Counted from the stretch's first letter, positions 17,698 to 26,932 are shown. The stretch: DNA of 64,000 bases from an uncultured Lachnospiraceae bacterium (GCA_947367855.1 CANBFE010000013.1:1-64000); one strand, 5' to 3'. The notes: generated by a model not told the origin, from the sequence alone. Program-made: numbers and translations.

Positions 17698-19590
17698 TCA
17701 CCCAGAGGAAGACTCACCGGAAGATGCCTGTTTTCCATGGAAGAAACCGTATATTTCTTCTGCAGCCCTGCGGTTTATCTCCGGAATCGCCGCCAGCTCC
17801 TCCACCTCCGCGGCCCTGATCTCCTCGATGGATTTGAAATGCCGCATCAGCGCCTTCCGCCTGGCAGGTCCCACCCCGGGAATATCGTCCAACACCGACT
17901 TTACCTGGGCCTTGCTCCGCAGGGAACGGTGATATTCAATGGCAAAGCGGTGGGCTTCGTCCTGCACCCTGGTGATCAGCTTAAATCCCTCCGAGTGGGT
18001 GTCTATGGGAAGTTCCACATTGTTGAAATACAGTCCCCTGGTTCTGTGGCTGTCATCCTTCACCATACCGCACACCGGAATGTCTATCTGCAGCTCCCGG
18101 AGTACGGCCAGCGCAATGTTCACCTGCCCCCTTCCGCCGTCCATCATAAGCAGATCCGGAAATTTGGTGAAACTGCCGTATGTCCTGTCAAGCGCCTTTT
18201 CCTCCAGTATCTTCTCTTCCTCCAGGCCATGCCGGAAGCGTCTGGTGAGCACCTCCTTCATGCAGGCGTAGTCGTCGGGGCCTGACACGGTCCTGATGCG
18301 GAACTTGCGGTAATCGCTGGGCTTGGGTTTTCCTTTTTCAAATACAATCATGGAACCCACGTTTTCAAACCCGTTGATATTGGAGATGTCAAACGCTTCC
18401 ATGCGCTCGATATGATCCAGTCCCAGAATGCCTGCGATCTCCTTCACTGCGCCTATGGTGCGGCCCTCCTCCCGCTTCAGCCTCTCCCTGTCCTGCTCCA
18501 GGATATGCTTTGCATTCTGGGCAGCCAGTTCCACCAGTTTCTCCTTTGCGCCGATTTTCGGCACCCTTATGTAAACCCTGGCTTCCTTGCGGCCCGTCAG
18601 CCACTTCTCGATCAGCTCCCTGTCACTGATCTCATACTGCAGCATCAGTTCCCTGGGAATAAAGGGGGTTCCTGCATAAAACTGCTTTACAAAATTTTCC
18701 AGGATCACTGCCTTGCTCTCATCCGACACGTGTGTCATATAGTAATGTTCCCTGCCGATGAGCTTGCCGCCGCGGACAAAAAACACCTGCACCACTGCCT
18801 CCCGGTCATCCTTGTACATTGCAATGATATCCTTGTCCTCGCCCGCGCTGTCCGTGATCTTCTGCTTCTGGGATACCTGCTTTACGCTGTTGTAGAGATC
18901 CCGGAAGCCTGCCGCCGTCTCAAAATCCAGGTTCTCCGCCGCTGTCTTCATCTTTGATTCCAGTTCGTCCAGAATCCTGCTGTAATTGCCGTCCAGAAAC
19001 TCCAGCGCCCTGGACACCTGTTCCCGGTACTGCTCCCGGCTCACACAGCCCTGACAGGGAGCGTCGCACTGCTTGATATGGTAGTTCAGGCAGGGACGTT
19101 CCAGTCCGATATCCCGGGGCAGGCTGCGGTTGCAGGTGCGCAGATGGTAAAGCTTGTTCAGCAGCTCAATGGTGTCCTTTACCGCGGCTGCGCTGGTGTA
19201 GGGTCCAAAATATTTGGATTTGTCCTTTTTCATCATCCTGGAAAAAAGAATCCTGGGATATTCCTCCCCCACAGTCACCTTTATATAAGGATAAGTCTTG
19301 TCATCCTTCAGCAATGTATTATACTTGGGCGAGTGCTCTTTGATCAGGTTATTCTCCAACACCAAAGCTTCCAGTTCCGAATCCGTGACAATGTATTCAA
19401 AACGGGCAATCAGGGATACCATTTTGTCGATCATGGGGCCTCTGCCGATGTTCTCCCGAAAGTAGGATCTCACCCGGTTGTGCAGGTTAACCGCTTTGCC
19501 CACATATAAAATGACATCCCTGTCATCTCTCATAATATAGACCCCCGGGTTTTTGGGAAGCTTTTTTAACTCCTCTTCAAAATTGAACAT
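17698..19590 (-). CDS. uvrC: Excinuclease ABC subunit C
   Basis: Makes both incisions around DNA lesions during nucleotide excision repair, after UvrA and UvrB. The 630-residue product has the GIY-YIG nuclease domain at the N-terminus (NPGVYIMRDDRDVILYVGKA), a Cys-rich segment (HLRTCNRSLP, CLNYHIKQCDAPCQGC), the UVR domain that docks to UvrB (about 195-230), the RNase H-like nuclease (FDISNINGF, LLMMDGGRGQV) and C-terminal helix-hairpin-helix motifs (DDIPGVGPARRKALM). Length is usual. First gene before hprK, gap 86 bp. Confidence 0.97.
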   Translation of the reverse strand: MFNFEEELKKLPKNPGVYIMRDDRDVILYVGKAVNLHNRVRSYFRENIGRGPMIDKMVSLIARFEYIVTDSELEALVLENNLIKEHSPKYNTLLKDDKTYPYIKVTVGEEYPRILFSRMMKKDKSKYFGPYTSAAAVKDTIELLNKLYHLRTCNRSLPRDIGLERPCLNYHIKQCDAPCQGCVSREQYREQVSRALEFLDGNYSRILDELESKMKTAAENLDFETAAGFRDLYNSVKQVSQKQKITDSAGEDKDIIAMYKDDREAVVQVFFVRGGKLIGREHYYMTHVSDESKAVILENFVKQFYAGTPFIPRELMLQYEISDRELIEKWLTGRKEARVYIRVPKIGAKEKLVELAAQNAKHILEQDRERLKREEGRTIGAVKEIAGILGLDHIERMEAFDISNINGFENVGSMIVFEKGKPKPSDYRKFRIRTVSGPDDYACMKEVLTRRFRHGLEEEKILEEKALDRTYGSFTKFPDLLMMDGGRGQVNIALAVLRELQIDIPVCGMVKDDSHRTRGLYFNNVELPIDTHSEGFKLITRVQDEAHRFAIEYHRSLRSKAQVKSVLDDIPGVGPARRKALMRHFKSIEEIRAAEVEELAAIPEINRRAAEEIYGFFHGKQASSGESSSG

Positions 19591-19647
19591 GCCCTCGCTC
19601 CTTGTCTGTCATAAAAAACTTTCTCACTGTCTCTCACAATGCACCGG

Positions 19648-20721
19648 TCAGGGAACCGCCAGAAATCTGTCGATTCCGTTGGCAATTCCCTCTGCAATCT
19701 TTTCCTGATAGTCTTCCGTGGCCATCAGGGCGTCCTCCTCCGGATTGGTCATATATCCCATTTCCACTATGGTAACCGGAACCTGGCACCAGTTTATGCC
19801 GCTCATGGTGTCCGTCTCCCAGACATACTGCTTCTTACATCCTGTGGCGGAGGTAAGTTCGTCCAACACAAAGTCCGACAGGTCCCTGCTCTGTTGGTAA
19901 AAATCCGCATTATAAGGATTGGAGGAGGTCTGGCAGATGGTCATGGCTCCGTGCACAGAAGTATTTTCCGATCCGTTGGCGTGAATCCGGATAAAAGCAT
20001 CCGCTCCGGCGTCATTGGCCACCTGGGCCCGTTCGCTGTTGCTCATATCCACGTCATGGGTAGTCCGTACCATAATGACCTGGTAACCCCGTCCGGTCAG
20101 TTCCGCCTCCAGTTTTTCGGCCACCATCAACGTCAGCTCATATTCCTTAAGGCCGCTTGTGGCCCCGGAGGTGCCTCCTGCCACCTTTGCCTTTGTCTCA
20201 GTAGCTCCCGGTCCCACGGGTTCCTTTTCGCTGTTTCCCTTCTGTTGGTGCCCCGGGTCAATGACTACAAGATAACCGGCTCCCTGCTCCGTATCCTGGT
20301 TTCCCGTGCTTTCAGGCTCTCCGGAGACCTCCCCGCTTTCGCTGCTTTCAGGCTCTCCGGAGACTTCCCCGCTTTCGCTGCTTTCAGGCTCTCCGGAGAC
20401 CTCCCCGCTTCCGCTGCTTTCGGACTCTCCGGAGACTTCCCCGCTTTCGCTGCTTTCAGGCTCTCCGGCGTCCTCCCCGCTTTCACTGCTTTCGGGCTCT
20501 ACAGAGGCTTCCCCGCTTTCGCTGCTTTCGGGCTCTACAGAGGCTTCCCCGCTTTCGCTGCCCTGGATTTCCGCAGCGGCCCCGGAATGGTCTTCCTGGG
20601 ACAGGGAAACCGTCATACCTTCCAAATCCTCCGCAATTGTCTGCTCTTCCGCCTGCTTACCGCATCCGCCCAATACCATCGCTGCCATAACCACAGCCAG
20701 TATCCATTTTCTGTTTCTCAC
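19648..20721 (-). CDS. N-acetylmuramoyl-L-alanine amidase lipoprotein
   Basis: A 357-residue lipoprotein starting at GTG 20721 (GGAGG just upstream). The signal peptide ends in a lipobox with Cys near residue 20 (VLGGCGKQ). Residues about 45-135 are a Glu/Ser/Gly-rich tandem repeat linker. The rest is an Amidase_3 zinc enzyme that cuts the MurNAc-L-Ala bond: VVIDPGHQQKG (His), ELTLMVAEKLEAEL (Glu), IRIHANGSENTSVHG (His), and VPVTIVEMGYMTNPEED (catalytic Glu). A membrane-tethered wall hydrolase, used in division or spore development. It lies between ftsH and uvrC. Confidence 0.92.
   Translation of the reverse strand: MRNRKWILAVVMAAMVLGGCGKQAEEQTIAEDLEGMTVSLSQEDHSGAAAEIQGSESGEASVEPESSESGEASVEPESSESGEDAGEPESSESGEVSGESESSGSGEVSGEPESSESGEVSGEPESSESGEVSGEPESTGNQDTEQGAGYLVVIDPGHQQKGNSEKEPVGPGATETKAKVAGGTSGATSGLKEYELTLMVAEKLEAELTGRGYQVIMVRTTHDVDMSNSERAQVANDAGADAFIRIHANGSENTSVHGAMTICQTSSNPYNADFYQQSRDLSDFVLDELTSATGCKKQYVWETDTMSGINWCQVPVTIVEMGYMTNPEEDALMATEDYQEKIAEGIANGIDRFLAVP
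20305..20575 (-). repeat. 36-bp tandem repeats in the amidase linker
   Basis: About seven imperfect copies of a 36-bp unit coding for the 12 residues E-S-S-E-S-G-E-V-S-G-E-P and variants. Period is a multiple of three, so slippage would shorten or lengthen the tether without breaking the frame. Confidence 0.85.
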
Positions 20722-20803
20722 CCTTACCTCCTCCGCCGTTTCTTCCGGCGAAACACAAACAAGCCTCTCCCAGACAAGAGGAAAAGGCTTGATGCTGTCA
20801 ATT

Positions 20804-23080
20804 TTAATCTATAGTGCCATTGGAAAATCTTCCCACCTGCCGGGTATCCTTTTCCGCTTCCGAATCCTCAGGCCAACCGTCCTGCCCATCGTCCGGCGTC
20901 TCCTCAGAACTATCCTGTCCGGCTTCCCGGTCCTGCTCCGTCATGGCATCTCTGGCTTCCCGGTCCTGCCCGGTCACGTCGCCCCCGTTTTCCCGGTCAG
21001 AATCCCCGTCTGCTCCGGCAGTCATCTCCTCCGGTCCGGCAGCCAAGCTGTCCGCTGCTTCCGCATCCCCAGAGGTCTTTTTTTCATCGGATGCTGCCTC
21101 TTCCTCCGGCTCGGGAATGCCTTTCTCCTTTCGGAAAATAGCCATGAACTCCTTGCCGGTAATGGTCTCCTTCTCTATGAGGAATTCCGCCAGCTTATCC
21201 ATAATCTGCCGGTTCTCCCGCAGCATGCCCAGGGCTTTCTCATAGCTTTCCTTCAGGATCTCCACCACTTCCGCATCAATCTCTGCCGCCGTGGCGTCAC
21301 TGCAGTTCAGCGCCGTGCGTCCCTCCAGATACTGGCTCTCCACTGTGGCAAGCCCCACCAACCCGAAGCGTCTGCTCATACCGTACCGGGTAACCATATT
21401 CCGTGCAATATCCGTTGCTTTTTCGATATCGTTGGCAGCTCCCGTGGTAACCGTTTCAAATACCACTTCCTCCGCTGCCCGGCCGCCTACCAGACCTACC
21501 AGCATATCCCGCAGCTCGGCCTCCGTATTCAGGTACTTTTCCTCCTCGGGCACATGCATGACATAGCCCAGAGCTCCCATGGTGCGGGGCACAATCGTAA
21601 TCTTCTGCACCGGCTCAGAATTCTTCTGCAGGGCACTGATAAGGGCATGCCCCACCTCATGGTAGGAGACAATTTTCCGCTCTTCTTTGCTCATAATGCG
21701 GTCCTTCTTCTCCTTACCTACCAACACCACTTCCACGGCGTCAAACAAATCCTTCTGGCAGACATAGTTCCTGCCCTCTTTTACCGCGTTGATGGCAGCC
21801 TCGTTGATCATATTGGCCAGATCGGAGCCCACGGCGCCGCTGGTGGCCAGTGCAATGGCGTCCAGATCCACGGTCTCGTCCATCTTCACGTCCTTGGCGT
21901 GCACCTTCAGAATTTCCACACGCCCCTTCAGATCAGGTTTATCCACAATGATCCGTCTGTCGAAACGTCCCGGCCTCAGCAGAGCCTTGTCCAGAATCTC
22001 CGGACGGTTGGTTGCGCCCAGAATCAGAATTCCCTTGGAGCTGTCAAAACCATCCATCTCGGACAGCAGCTGGTTCAGCGTCTGCTCCCGCTCCTCGTTT
22101 CCGCCGCCGTATTTGGAATCACGGCTCCGGCCGATGGCATCAATCTCGTCGATAAAGATAATACAGGGAGCGTTCTTGGTGGCCTCCTTAAACAGATCGC
22201 GCACCCGGCTGGCGCCCACGCCCACATACAATTCTATAAAGTCGGAACCTGTCAGGGAGAAAAAGGGAACATGTGCCTCCCCTGCCACCGCCTTGGCAAG
22301 CAGCGTCTTTCCCGTACCGGGCGGGCCCACAAGCAGCGCGCCCTTGGGCAGCCTGGCTCCGATCTTGGAGTATTTCCCGGGATTGTGCAGGAAATCCACC
22401 ACTTCCACCAGAGACTCCTTGGCCTCGTCCTCACCGGCCACATCTTTGAAGGTAACCCCGGTCTCCTTCTGCACATAGACCTTGGCATTGCTCTTGCCCA
22501 CTCCCAGAGGCCCCCCGGAGCCGCCCATTTTCCGGAAGATTACCCCCAGAAGAATCCACATCAGCACCACAGGCAGCACCACATACAGCAGAATGTCCAG
22601 AATCCTTCCCGAATTGTCACTCAGGACCCGGCTTCCGTCAATTCCGTGCTCTTCCATGCGGGCCGTAAGGGTATCCAGGTCTTCCATGATAATCGTGGAA
22701 TATGTCATTTTTGTGTTTCCGTAAAACGGATATCCCGGCAGCCCTGTAGGAGTATCAGGCTTCTCTGTCTCCTCGTTCTTCAGGGTAAACAGAACCTGTC
22801 CTGTACTCTGAACCTCCACAGCCTCCACCTGGTCCCCGCTGACATACTCCAGAAACTTCGTATAGCTTACTTCCTGTGTATTGCCGCTGCCTCCGAACAT
22901 CAGGTTCCAGAGCATAAAAACAAGCAGTACCGTGCTCAATGCCGCCAGCAGCACCATCATTATATTGGGCCGTCTGGGCGGCTGGTTTCCGCCTCCGCCT
23001 CCGCCGTTATTTCCCGGCCCGCTGCCATGGCCATTGTTATAGCCTCCGCCGTTATCATATTCATTCATTTGATTTTCCAT
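20804..23080 (-). CDS. ftsH: ATP-dependent zinc metalloprotease FtsH
   Basis: Membrane-bound AAA+ protease that extracts and degrades membrane and short-lived cytosolic proteins. The 758-residue chain has a Gly/Asn-rich N-tail, membrane segments at about 39-62 and 161-181, Walker A GPPGTGKT at 252-259, Walker B IIFIDEID at 307-314, the second region of homology ATNRPEILDKALLRPGRFD and the zinc site HEVGH at 474-478. The C-terminal about 100 residues are an unusual acidic, Asp/Glu/Gly/Gln-rich tail with a duplicated QDREA block, beyond the usual FtsH length of about 620-650. GGAG precedes ATG 23080. Confidence 0.97.
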   Translation of the reverse strand: MENQMNEYDNGGGYNNGHGSGPGNNGGGGGGNQPPRRPNIMMVLLAALSTVLLVFMLWNLMFGGSGNTQEVSYTKFLEYVSGDQVEAVEVQSTGQVLFTLKNEETEKPDTPTGLPGYPFYGNTKMTYSTIIMEDLDTLTARMEEHGIDGSRVLSDNSGRILDILLYVVLPVVLMWILLGVIFRKMGGSGGPLGVGKSNAKVYVQKETGVTFKDVAGEDEAKESLVEVVDFLHNPGKYSKIGARLPKGALLVGPPGTGKTLLAKAVAGEAHVPFFSLTGSDFIELYVGVGASRVRDLFKEATKNAPCIIFIDEIDAIGRSRDSKYGGGNEEREQTLNQLLSEMDGFDSSKGILILGATNRPEILDKALLRPGRFDRRIIVDKPDLKGRVEILKVHAKDVKMDETVDLDAIALATSGAVGSDLANMINEAAINAVKEGRNYVCQKDLFDAVEVVLVGKEKKDRIMSKEERKIVSYHEVGHALISALQKNSEPVQKITIVPRTMGALGYVMHVPEEEKYLNTEAELRDMLVGLVGGRAAEEVVFETVTTGAANDIEKATDIARNMVTRYGMSRRFGLVGLATVESQYLEGRTALNCSDATAAEIDAEVVEILKESYEKALGMLRENRQIMDKLAEFLIEKETITGKEFMAIFRKEKGIPEPEEEAASDEKKTSGDAEAADSLAAGPEEMTAGADGDSDRENGGDVTGQDREARDAMTEQDREAGQDSSEETPDDGQDGWPEDSEAEKDTRQVGRFSNGTID

Positions 23081-23127
23081 AGTAACTCCGTTTCCATCGC
23101 TTCCCTTTTTGTCTCAGTCCCATTGTC

Positions 23128-23156
23128 ATTATAGATATTACTTATTGATAAATCAA
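23128..23156 (-). promoter_or_regulatory. Predicted sigma-A promoter of ftsH
   Basis: On the minus strand TTGATT (23151-23156), 17-base spacer, TATAAT (23128-23133), about 45 bp before the ftsH start. Confidence 0.65.
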
Positions 23157-23206
23157 TAGCAGAATTGTGAAAAAATAAAATTAACTCTTAAAGATTTCTA
23201 AACTTT

Positions 23207-23236
23207 TTGCCATTCCAATCCTGCTGATTCTATGAT
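23207..23236 (+). promoter_or_regulatory. Predicted sigma-A promoter of the DUF1846 gene
   Basis: TTGCCA (23207-23212), 18-base spacer, TATGAT (23231-23236), about 45 bp before the gene start and divergent from the ftsH promoter. Confidence 0.55.
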
Positions 23237-23280
23237 AAAATGAAAAAATAAAAATCAAGAGGAAGGAAGCGGGACAGCAC

Positions 23281-24756
23281 ATGAAAATCGGGTTTGACAA
23301 CAATAAGTATCTGAAAATGCAGTCGGAGCATATCAAGGAGAGAATCGTACAGTTTGGGGACAAGCTGTATCTGGAGTTCGGCGGAAAACTTTTCGACGAT
23401 TACCATGCCTCCCGGGTACTTCCGGGATTTGCCCCCGATGCAAAACTGCAGATGCTGATGCAGCTTTCTGACTACGCAGAAATAGTCATAGTAATCAGTG
23501 CCGTGGATATCGAGAAAAACAAGATTCACGGCGATCTGGGCATTACCTATGACGTGGATGTACTTCGCCTGAGGGATGAATTCCAGAACCGCGGCCTGTA
23601 TGTGGGAAGCGTGGTAATCACCCATTACCAGGGACAGCACAGCGCCGAGCAGTTCAAGGCCAAGCTTGAGAAAAAAAATATTAAGGTCTACCTGCATTAT
23701 ACCATAGAGGGCTATCCTGCCAACGTTCCCCTGATTGTCAGCGATAAGGGCTACGGCAAAAATGACTATATCGAAACCACCCGTCCGCTTATCGTGGTCA
23801 CCGCGCCCGGACCGGGAAGCGGCAAGATGGCCACATGCCTCTCACAGCTCTACCATCACCGCCAGCGGGGCGTGAAAGCCGGATACGCCAAATTCGAGAC
23901 CTTTCCCATCTGGAACATCCCGCTGAAGCATCCCATCAACCTGGCATATGAGGCGGCCACTGCAGACCTGAACGACGTCAACATGATCGACCCCTTCCAC
24001 CTGGAAGCCTATGGGAAAACAACGGTAAATTACAACCGGGATATCGAAATCTTTCCCGTGCTGAATGCGATTTTTGAAAGCATTTACGGGGAAAACCCCT
24101 ATAAATCCCCCACCGACATGGGCGTGAATATGGCGGGCAACTGCATTCTGGACGACCAGGTCTGCTGCGAGGCCTCCAAGATGGAGATCATCCGCCGCTA
24201 CTATACCACCCTGGGCAGAATGGTCCGGGACGATGCCTCCGAAAATGAGCTGCTGAAGATCGAACTGCTGATGAAGCAGGCCAAGATCACCACTGCAGAC
24301 AGAAAGGTCACCTCAGTGGCGAAAAAACTGGCCGAGAAGCTGGGCGTGCCCACAGCAGCGATAGAACTGCCTGACGGCCACATCATCACCTCCAAGACTT
24401 CGGATTTTCTGGGAGCTTCCGCCGCCCTGCTGCTGAATGCCCTGAAATATCTGGCCGGTGTGGACCACAATATCAAGCTGATCAAACCGGAAGCCATTGA
24501 GCCCATCCAGGATCTCAAGGTGCGCTACCTGGGAGGCCGCAATCCCCGCCTCCACACCGACGAAGTGCTCATTGCCCTCTCCCTGGCGGCCTGCAGCGAT
24601 GACAATGCAAGACAGTCCCTGGAACAGCTTCCCCGGCTGAAGGGCTGCCAGGTCCATACCTCCGTAATGCTCTCGGAGGTGGACACAAAGATCTTCAAAA
24701 GACTGGGCGTGGACCTGACCTGCGAGCCCATTCAGACCACCCGGAAAAAATACTGA
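23281..24756 (+). CDS. DUF1846-family protein
   Basis: A 491-residue cytosolic protein that I recognise as DUF1846 from its start (MKIGFDNNKYLKMQSEHI), the VLPGFAPDAK and GKNDYIETTRPLIVVTAPGP segments, and its length. A P-loop-like GPGSGK stands at residues 177-182, and conserved Cys/His-rich stretches follow (GNCILDDQVCCEASKMEI). Family members are widespread in Firmicutes; structures exist but no function is settled, so none is claimed. It is transcribed alone from its own promoter and ends in a clear terminator. Confidence 0.88.
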   Translation: MKIGFDNNKYLKMQSEHIKERIVQFGDKLYLEFGGKLFDDYHASRVLPGFAPDAKLQMLMQLSDYAEIVIVISAVDIEKNKIHGDLGITYDVDVLRLRDEFQNRGLYVGSVVITHYQGQHSAEQFKAKLEKKNIKVYLHYTIEGYPANVPLIVSDKGYGKNDYIETTRPLIVVTAPGPGSGKMATCLSQLYHHRQRGVKAGYAKFETFPIWNIPLKHPINLAYEAATADLNDVNMIDPFHLEAYGKTTVNYNRDIEIFPVLNAIFESIYGENPYKSPTDMGVNMAGNCILDDQVCCEASKMEIIRRYYTTLGRMVRDDASENELLKIELLMKQAKITTADRKVTSVAKKLAEKLGVPTAAIELPDGHIITSKTSDFLGASAALLLNALKYLAGVDHNIKLIKPEAIEPIQDLKVRYLGGRNPRLHTDEVLIALSLAACSDDNARQSLEQLPRLKGCQVHTSVMLSEVDTKIFKRLGVDLTCEPIQTTRKKY

Positions 24757-24760
24757 TCAC

Positions 24761-24798
24761 AAAAGGCTGCCAATCCACACGGATATGGCAGCCCTTTT
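24761..24798 (+). terminator. Rho-independent terminator after the DUF1846 gene
   Basis: GGCTGCCA (24765-24772) pairs with TGGCAGCC (24786-24793), flanked by AAAA before and CTTTT after. It can work in both directions and also lies past the end of the convergent YitT gene. Confidence 0.8.
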
Positions 24799-24817
24799 CT
24801 ACTCACAATTTTTCTGC

Positions 24818-25693
24818 TCACAGTTTCTTCAGGAAATTTCCGTCCACGCTGACCCCCTCGTTGATTACGATAAACGCGTTGGGATCAAACTTATGCACCA
24901 CCGCCTTGAGACGGCCCACCTCATACTTTGACAGCGTGACATAAAGCATGTGGGACTGCTCATGGGTATAAGCCCCCTGGGTGGTCCACTTGGTCATGCC
25001 TCTGTAAATCTCGTCAAACACAGCCTTTTCCAGTTCCACCGTATCCGCCTTGGTAATAATGTTGGCTTCCACGTTAATGTTCTGGGTATGTACCTTATCC
25101 ATGGCTGTGGAATACACCGCCGCATATATGATACAATATACCACGATCTCCACATCGAACAGAAAGAAGCATATTCCATACAAAACCAGGTTCAGCATAA
25201 GACCGGCCTTGCCTACGCTGAAGCCCTTCTTCCACCTGGCCAGGATAAGTCCCACCACATCCATTCCGCCGCTGGAGGAAGCCATTCTCAGCATGACGCC
25301 GATACCGCTGCCGGAGATAATGCCTCCGACCACGCAGGACGCCATGGTATCCTCCACGATCACGGTCACAGGCACAACGGACAGAAACGCGGTCATGGCA
25401 GTAACGGTGACCAGGGTCTTGACAAAGAACACCTTGCCCAGCCTGGTAAAGGCAAGGATAAAGAGGGGAATGTTGATCATATAGTAGATCAGACCGGCCA
25501 CGTCAAAGCCGCCGAAATCCATTCCCCCAAAACGGGTCAGCAGGGTACGTATCACCTGGGAAAAGCCCATTACGCCTCCGGAATACAGCCCTGCCGGCAC
25601 AATAAACAGATTGACGCCCGTGGCATACACAAATGCCGCCACTACACACATCAGCGTCCTTTTCACCTCATACAGCAAATGTTCTCTTTTCAT
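24818..25693 (-). CDS. YitT-family membrane protein (DUF2179)
   Basis: A 291-residue protein with about five or six membrane segments in the first 200 residues (LMCVVAAFVYATGVNLFIVPAGLYSGG is typical of the family start; GGIISGSGIGVMLRMASSSGGMDVVG is its glycine-rich signature) and a cytosolic DUF2179 domain at the C-terminus (ADTVELEKAVFDEIYRGMT). Function of the family is not known. The ATG at 25693 follows the thioredoxin stop by one base, so translation is coupled to trxA. Confidence 0.88.
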   Translation of the reverse strand: MKREHLLYEVKRTLMCVVAAFVYATGVNLFIVPAGLYSGGVMGFSQVIRTLLTRFGGMDFGGFDVAGLIYYMINIPLFILAFTRLGKVFFVKTLVTVTAMTAFLSVVPVTVIVEDTMASCVVGGIISGSGIGVMLRMASSSGGMDVVGLILARWKKGFSVGKAGLMLNLVLYGICFFLFDVEIVVYCIIYAAVYSTAMDKVHTQNINVEANIITKADTVELEKAVFDEIYRGMTKWTTQGAYTHEQSHMLYVTLSKYEVGRLKAVVHKFDPNAFIVINEGVSVDGNFLKKL

Positions 25694-25694
25694 T

Positions 25695-26015
25695 TTATCC
25701 CAACGCCTGCTCCACCTTTTCCTTCAGCTCCGCCGCCGGCATGGATCCCACAAAATTCGCCGCCGGATTTCCGTCCTTAAAAACAACAAATGCCGGGATG
25801 CTGGAAATCTGGTATTTCTTCGCCACATCCATGTTCTCGTCAATATTGCACTTTCCAACCTTGATCTTTCCCTCATACTCCTGTGCAATCCTGGCCACCA
25901 CCGGCCCCATCATCCTGCAGGGATTGCACCAGTCCGCATAAAAGTCAACCAATACGGGAATGGAAGAATTCAATACTTCCGCCTCAAAATTGTCCGCCGT
26001 GAATTTATATTCCAT
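25695..26015 (-). CDS. trxA: Thioredoxin with CNPC active site
   Basis: A 106-residue single-domain thioredoxin. The redox site is DFYADWCNPCRMMGP near residue 30, so the usual W-C-G-P-C is here W-C-N-P-C; the cis-proline loop SSIPAFVVFKDG near residue 73 is intact. It should reduce disulfides in cytosolic proteins using thioredoxin reductase, which is not in this window. The Gly-to-Asn change between the cysteines may shift redox potential (inference). AGAGG precedes the ATG. Followed by YitT with a one-base gap. Confidence 0.92.
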   Translation of the reverse strand: MEYKFTADNFEAEVLNSSIPVLVDFYADWCNPCRMMGPVVARIAQEYEGKIKVGKCNIDENMDVAKKYQISSIPAFVVFKDGNPAANFVGSMPAAELKEKVEQALG

Positions 26016-26074
26016 AATTTACCTCTTTTCTGCGCCGCCTCTTTGTTATGGGACAGTCCCCGGCGCCCCCGGAC

Positions 26075-26752
26075 TCACTCTTTCCCATTGCAGCCGCACC
26101 CCGTCCCGGCCTTAACTATGACATATTTACAGATGGGATTGCCCATGGAAGAAAATTTTTCCTCATATTCCGTCATGACATTTCCCCGCATCATCTCCTG
26201 GTCGCCGTGGAGATCTCTGGTGGCAGCCAGGCATGTCCAGCCTGCTGGCTCCAACTCTCCCAGCGCAAAGTCAAACAGATCCAGATTGTCCGTCTTGAAC
26301 TCCAGTCTGCCCCCCGGTTTCAGGATACGGGCAAAACGGGCCAGAAATTCCCTGGAAGGCAGCCTGCGCTTTGCATGCCTGTCCTTGGGCCATGGATCGG
26401 AAAAATTCAGGTAAATCCTGTCCACCTCCCCCTGGCCGAACACCTGCGTGATATTCTCCGCGTCCATCCGCAGAAATTTCAGATTGGGAAGCTCCTCCTC
26501 TTCCATCTTCCGGACAGCCCGCAGCAATACGCTGGAATATTTTTCTATACCCACATAATTGATCCCGGAGTGCAGCCCGGCCATAGTATGGACAAATTTC
26601 CCTTTTCCCATACCTACCTCAATATGCAGGGGATTGTCGTTTCCGAAAATCTCATTCCACCTGCCCGGGCACTCCGGCTGCTGCTCCTCTTTTATTACAT
26701 AAGGGCTTAGTGAAATCACCTCCCTCGAACCTGTAATATTTCGTAATCTCAT
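26075..26752 (-). CDS. trmB: tRNA (guanine-N7-)-methyltransferase
   Basis: Adds the N7-methyl group to G46 in the variable loop of tRNAs, with S-adenosylmethionine. The 225-residue product begins MRLRNITGSREVI, the family start, and has the SAM loop EVGMGKGKFV and the signature LNFSDPWPKDRHAKRRLPS. I use ATG 26752 rather than the in-frame GTG at 26761, because GTGGAG there is itself the ribosome site. Own promoter, divergent from dacA. Trx follows after 59 bp. Confidence 0.95.
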   Translation of the reverse strand: MRLRNITGSREVISLSPYVIKEEQQPECPGRWNEIFGNDNPLHIEVGMGKGKFVHTMAGLHSGINYVGIEKYSSVLLRAVRKMEEEELPNLKFLRMDAENITQVFGQGEVDRIYLNFSDPWPKDRHAKRRLPSREFLARFARILKPGGRLEFKTDNLDLFDFALGELEPAGWTCLAATRDLHGDQEMMRGNVMTEYEEKFSSMGNPICKYVIVKAGTGCGCNGKE

Positions 26753-26812
26753 TTTCTCCACTTGCTTTCTGTCATTTTAAGGCCGCGCTGCATGTCTGCA
26801 GATGCTGTATTA

Positions 26813-26841
26813 ACTGTACTTTAATTTTGCAGACTTGTCAA
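26813..26841 (-). promoter_or_regulatory. Predicted sigma-A promoter of trmB
   Basis: Minus strand TTGACA (26836-26841), 17-base spacer, TACAGT (26813-26818), about 60 bp before trmB. Confidence 0.6.
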
Positions 26842-26860
26842 TCCAAGAATAAAAGCTGCT

Positions 26861-26888
26861 TTGGTTTTTTTCCCAAATGGTGTATAAT
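26861..26888 (+). promoter_or_regulatory. Predicted sigma-A promoter of dacA
   Basis: TTGGTT (26861-26866), 16-base spacer, TATAAT (26883-26888), about 45 bp before the dacA start and divergent from the trmB promoter. Confidence 0.65.
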
Positions 26889-26932
26889 AGGAACGGGAAT
26901 GTTCCCGCCAACAATCTATGTGAGGTTATCCT

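Noticed and set aside
20306..23134. A 942-codon open frame on the plus strand
   Set aside because: It is the antisense of ftsH and the amidase linker; no ribosome site, no recognisable domain, and the minus-strand genes are certain.
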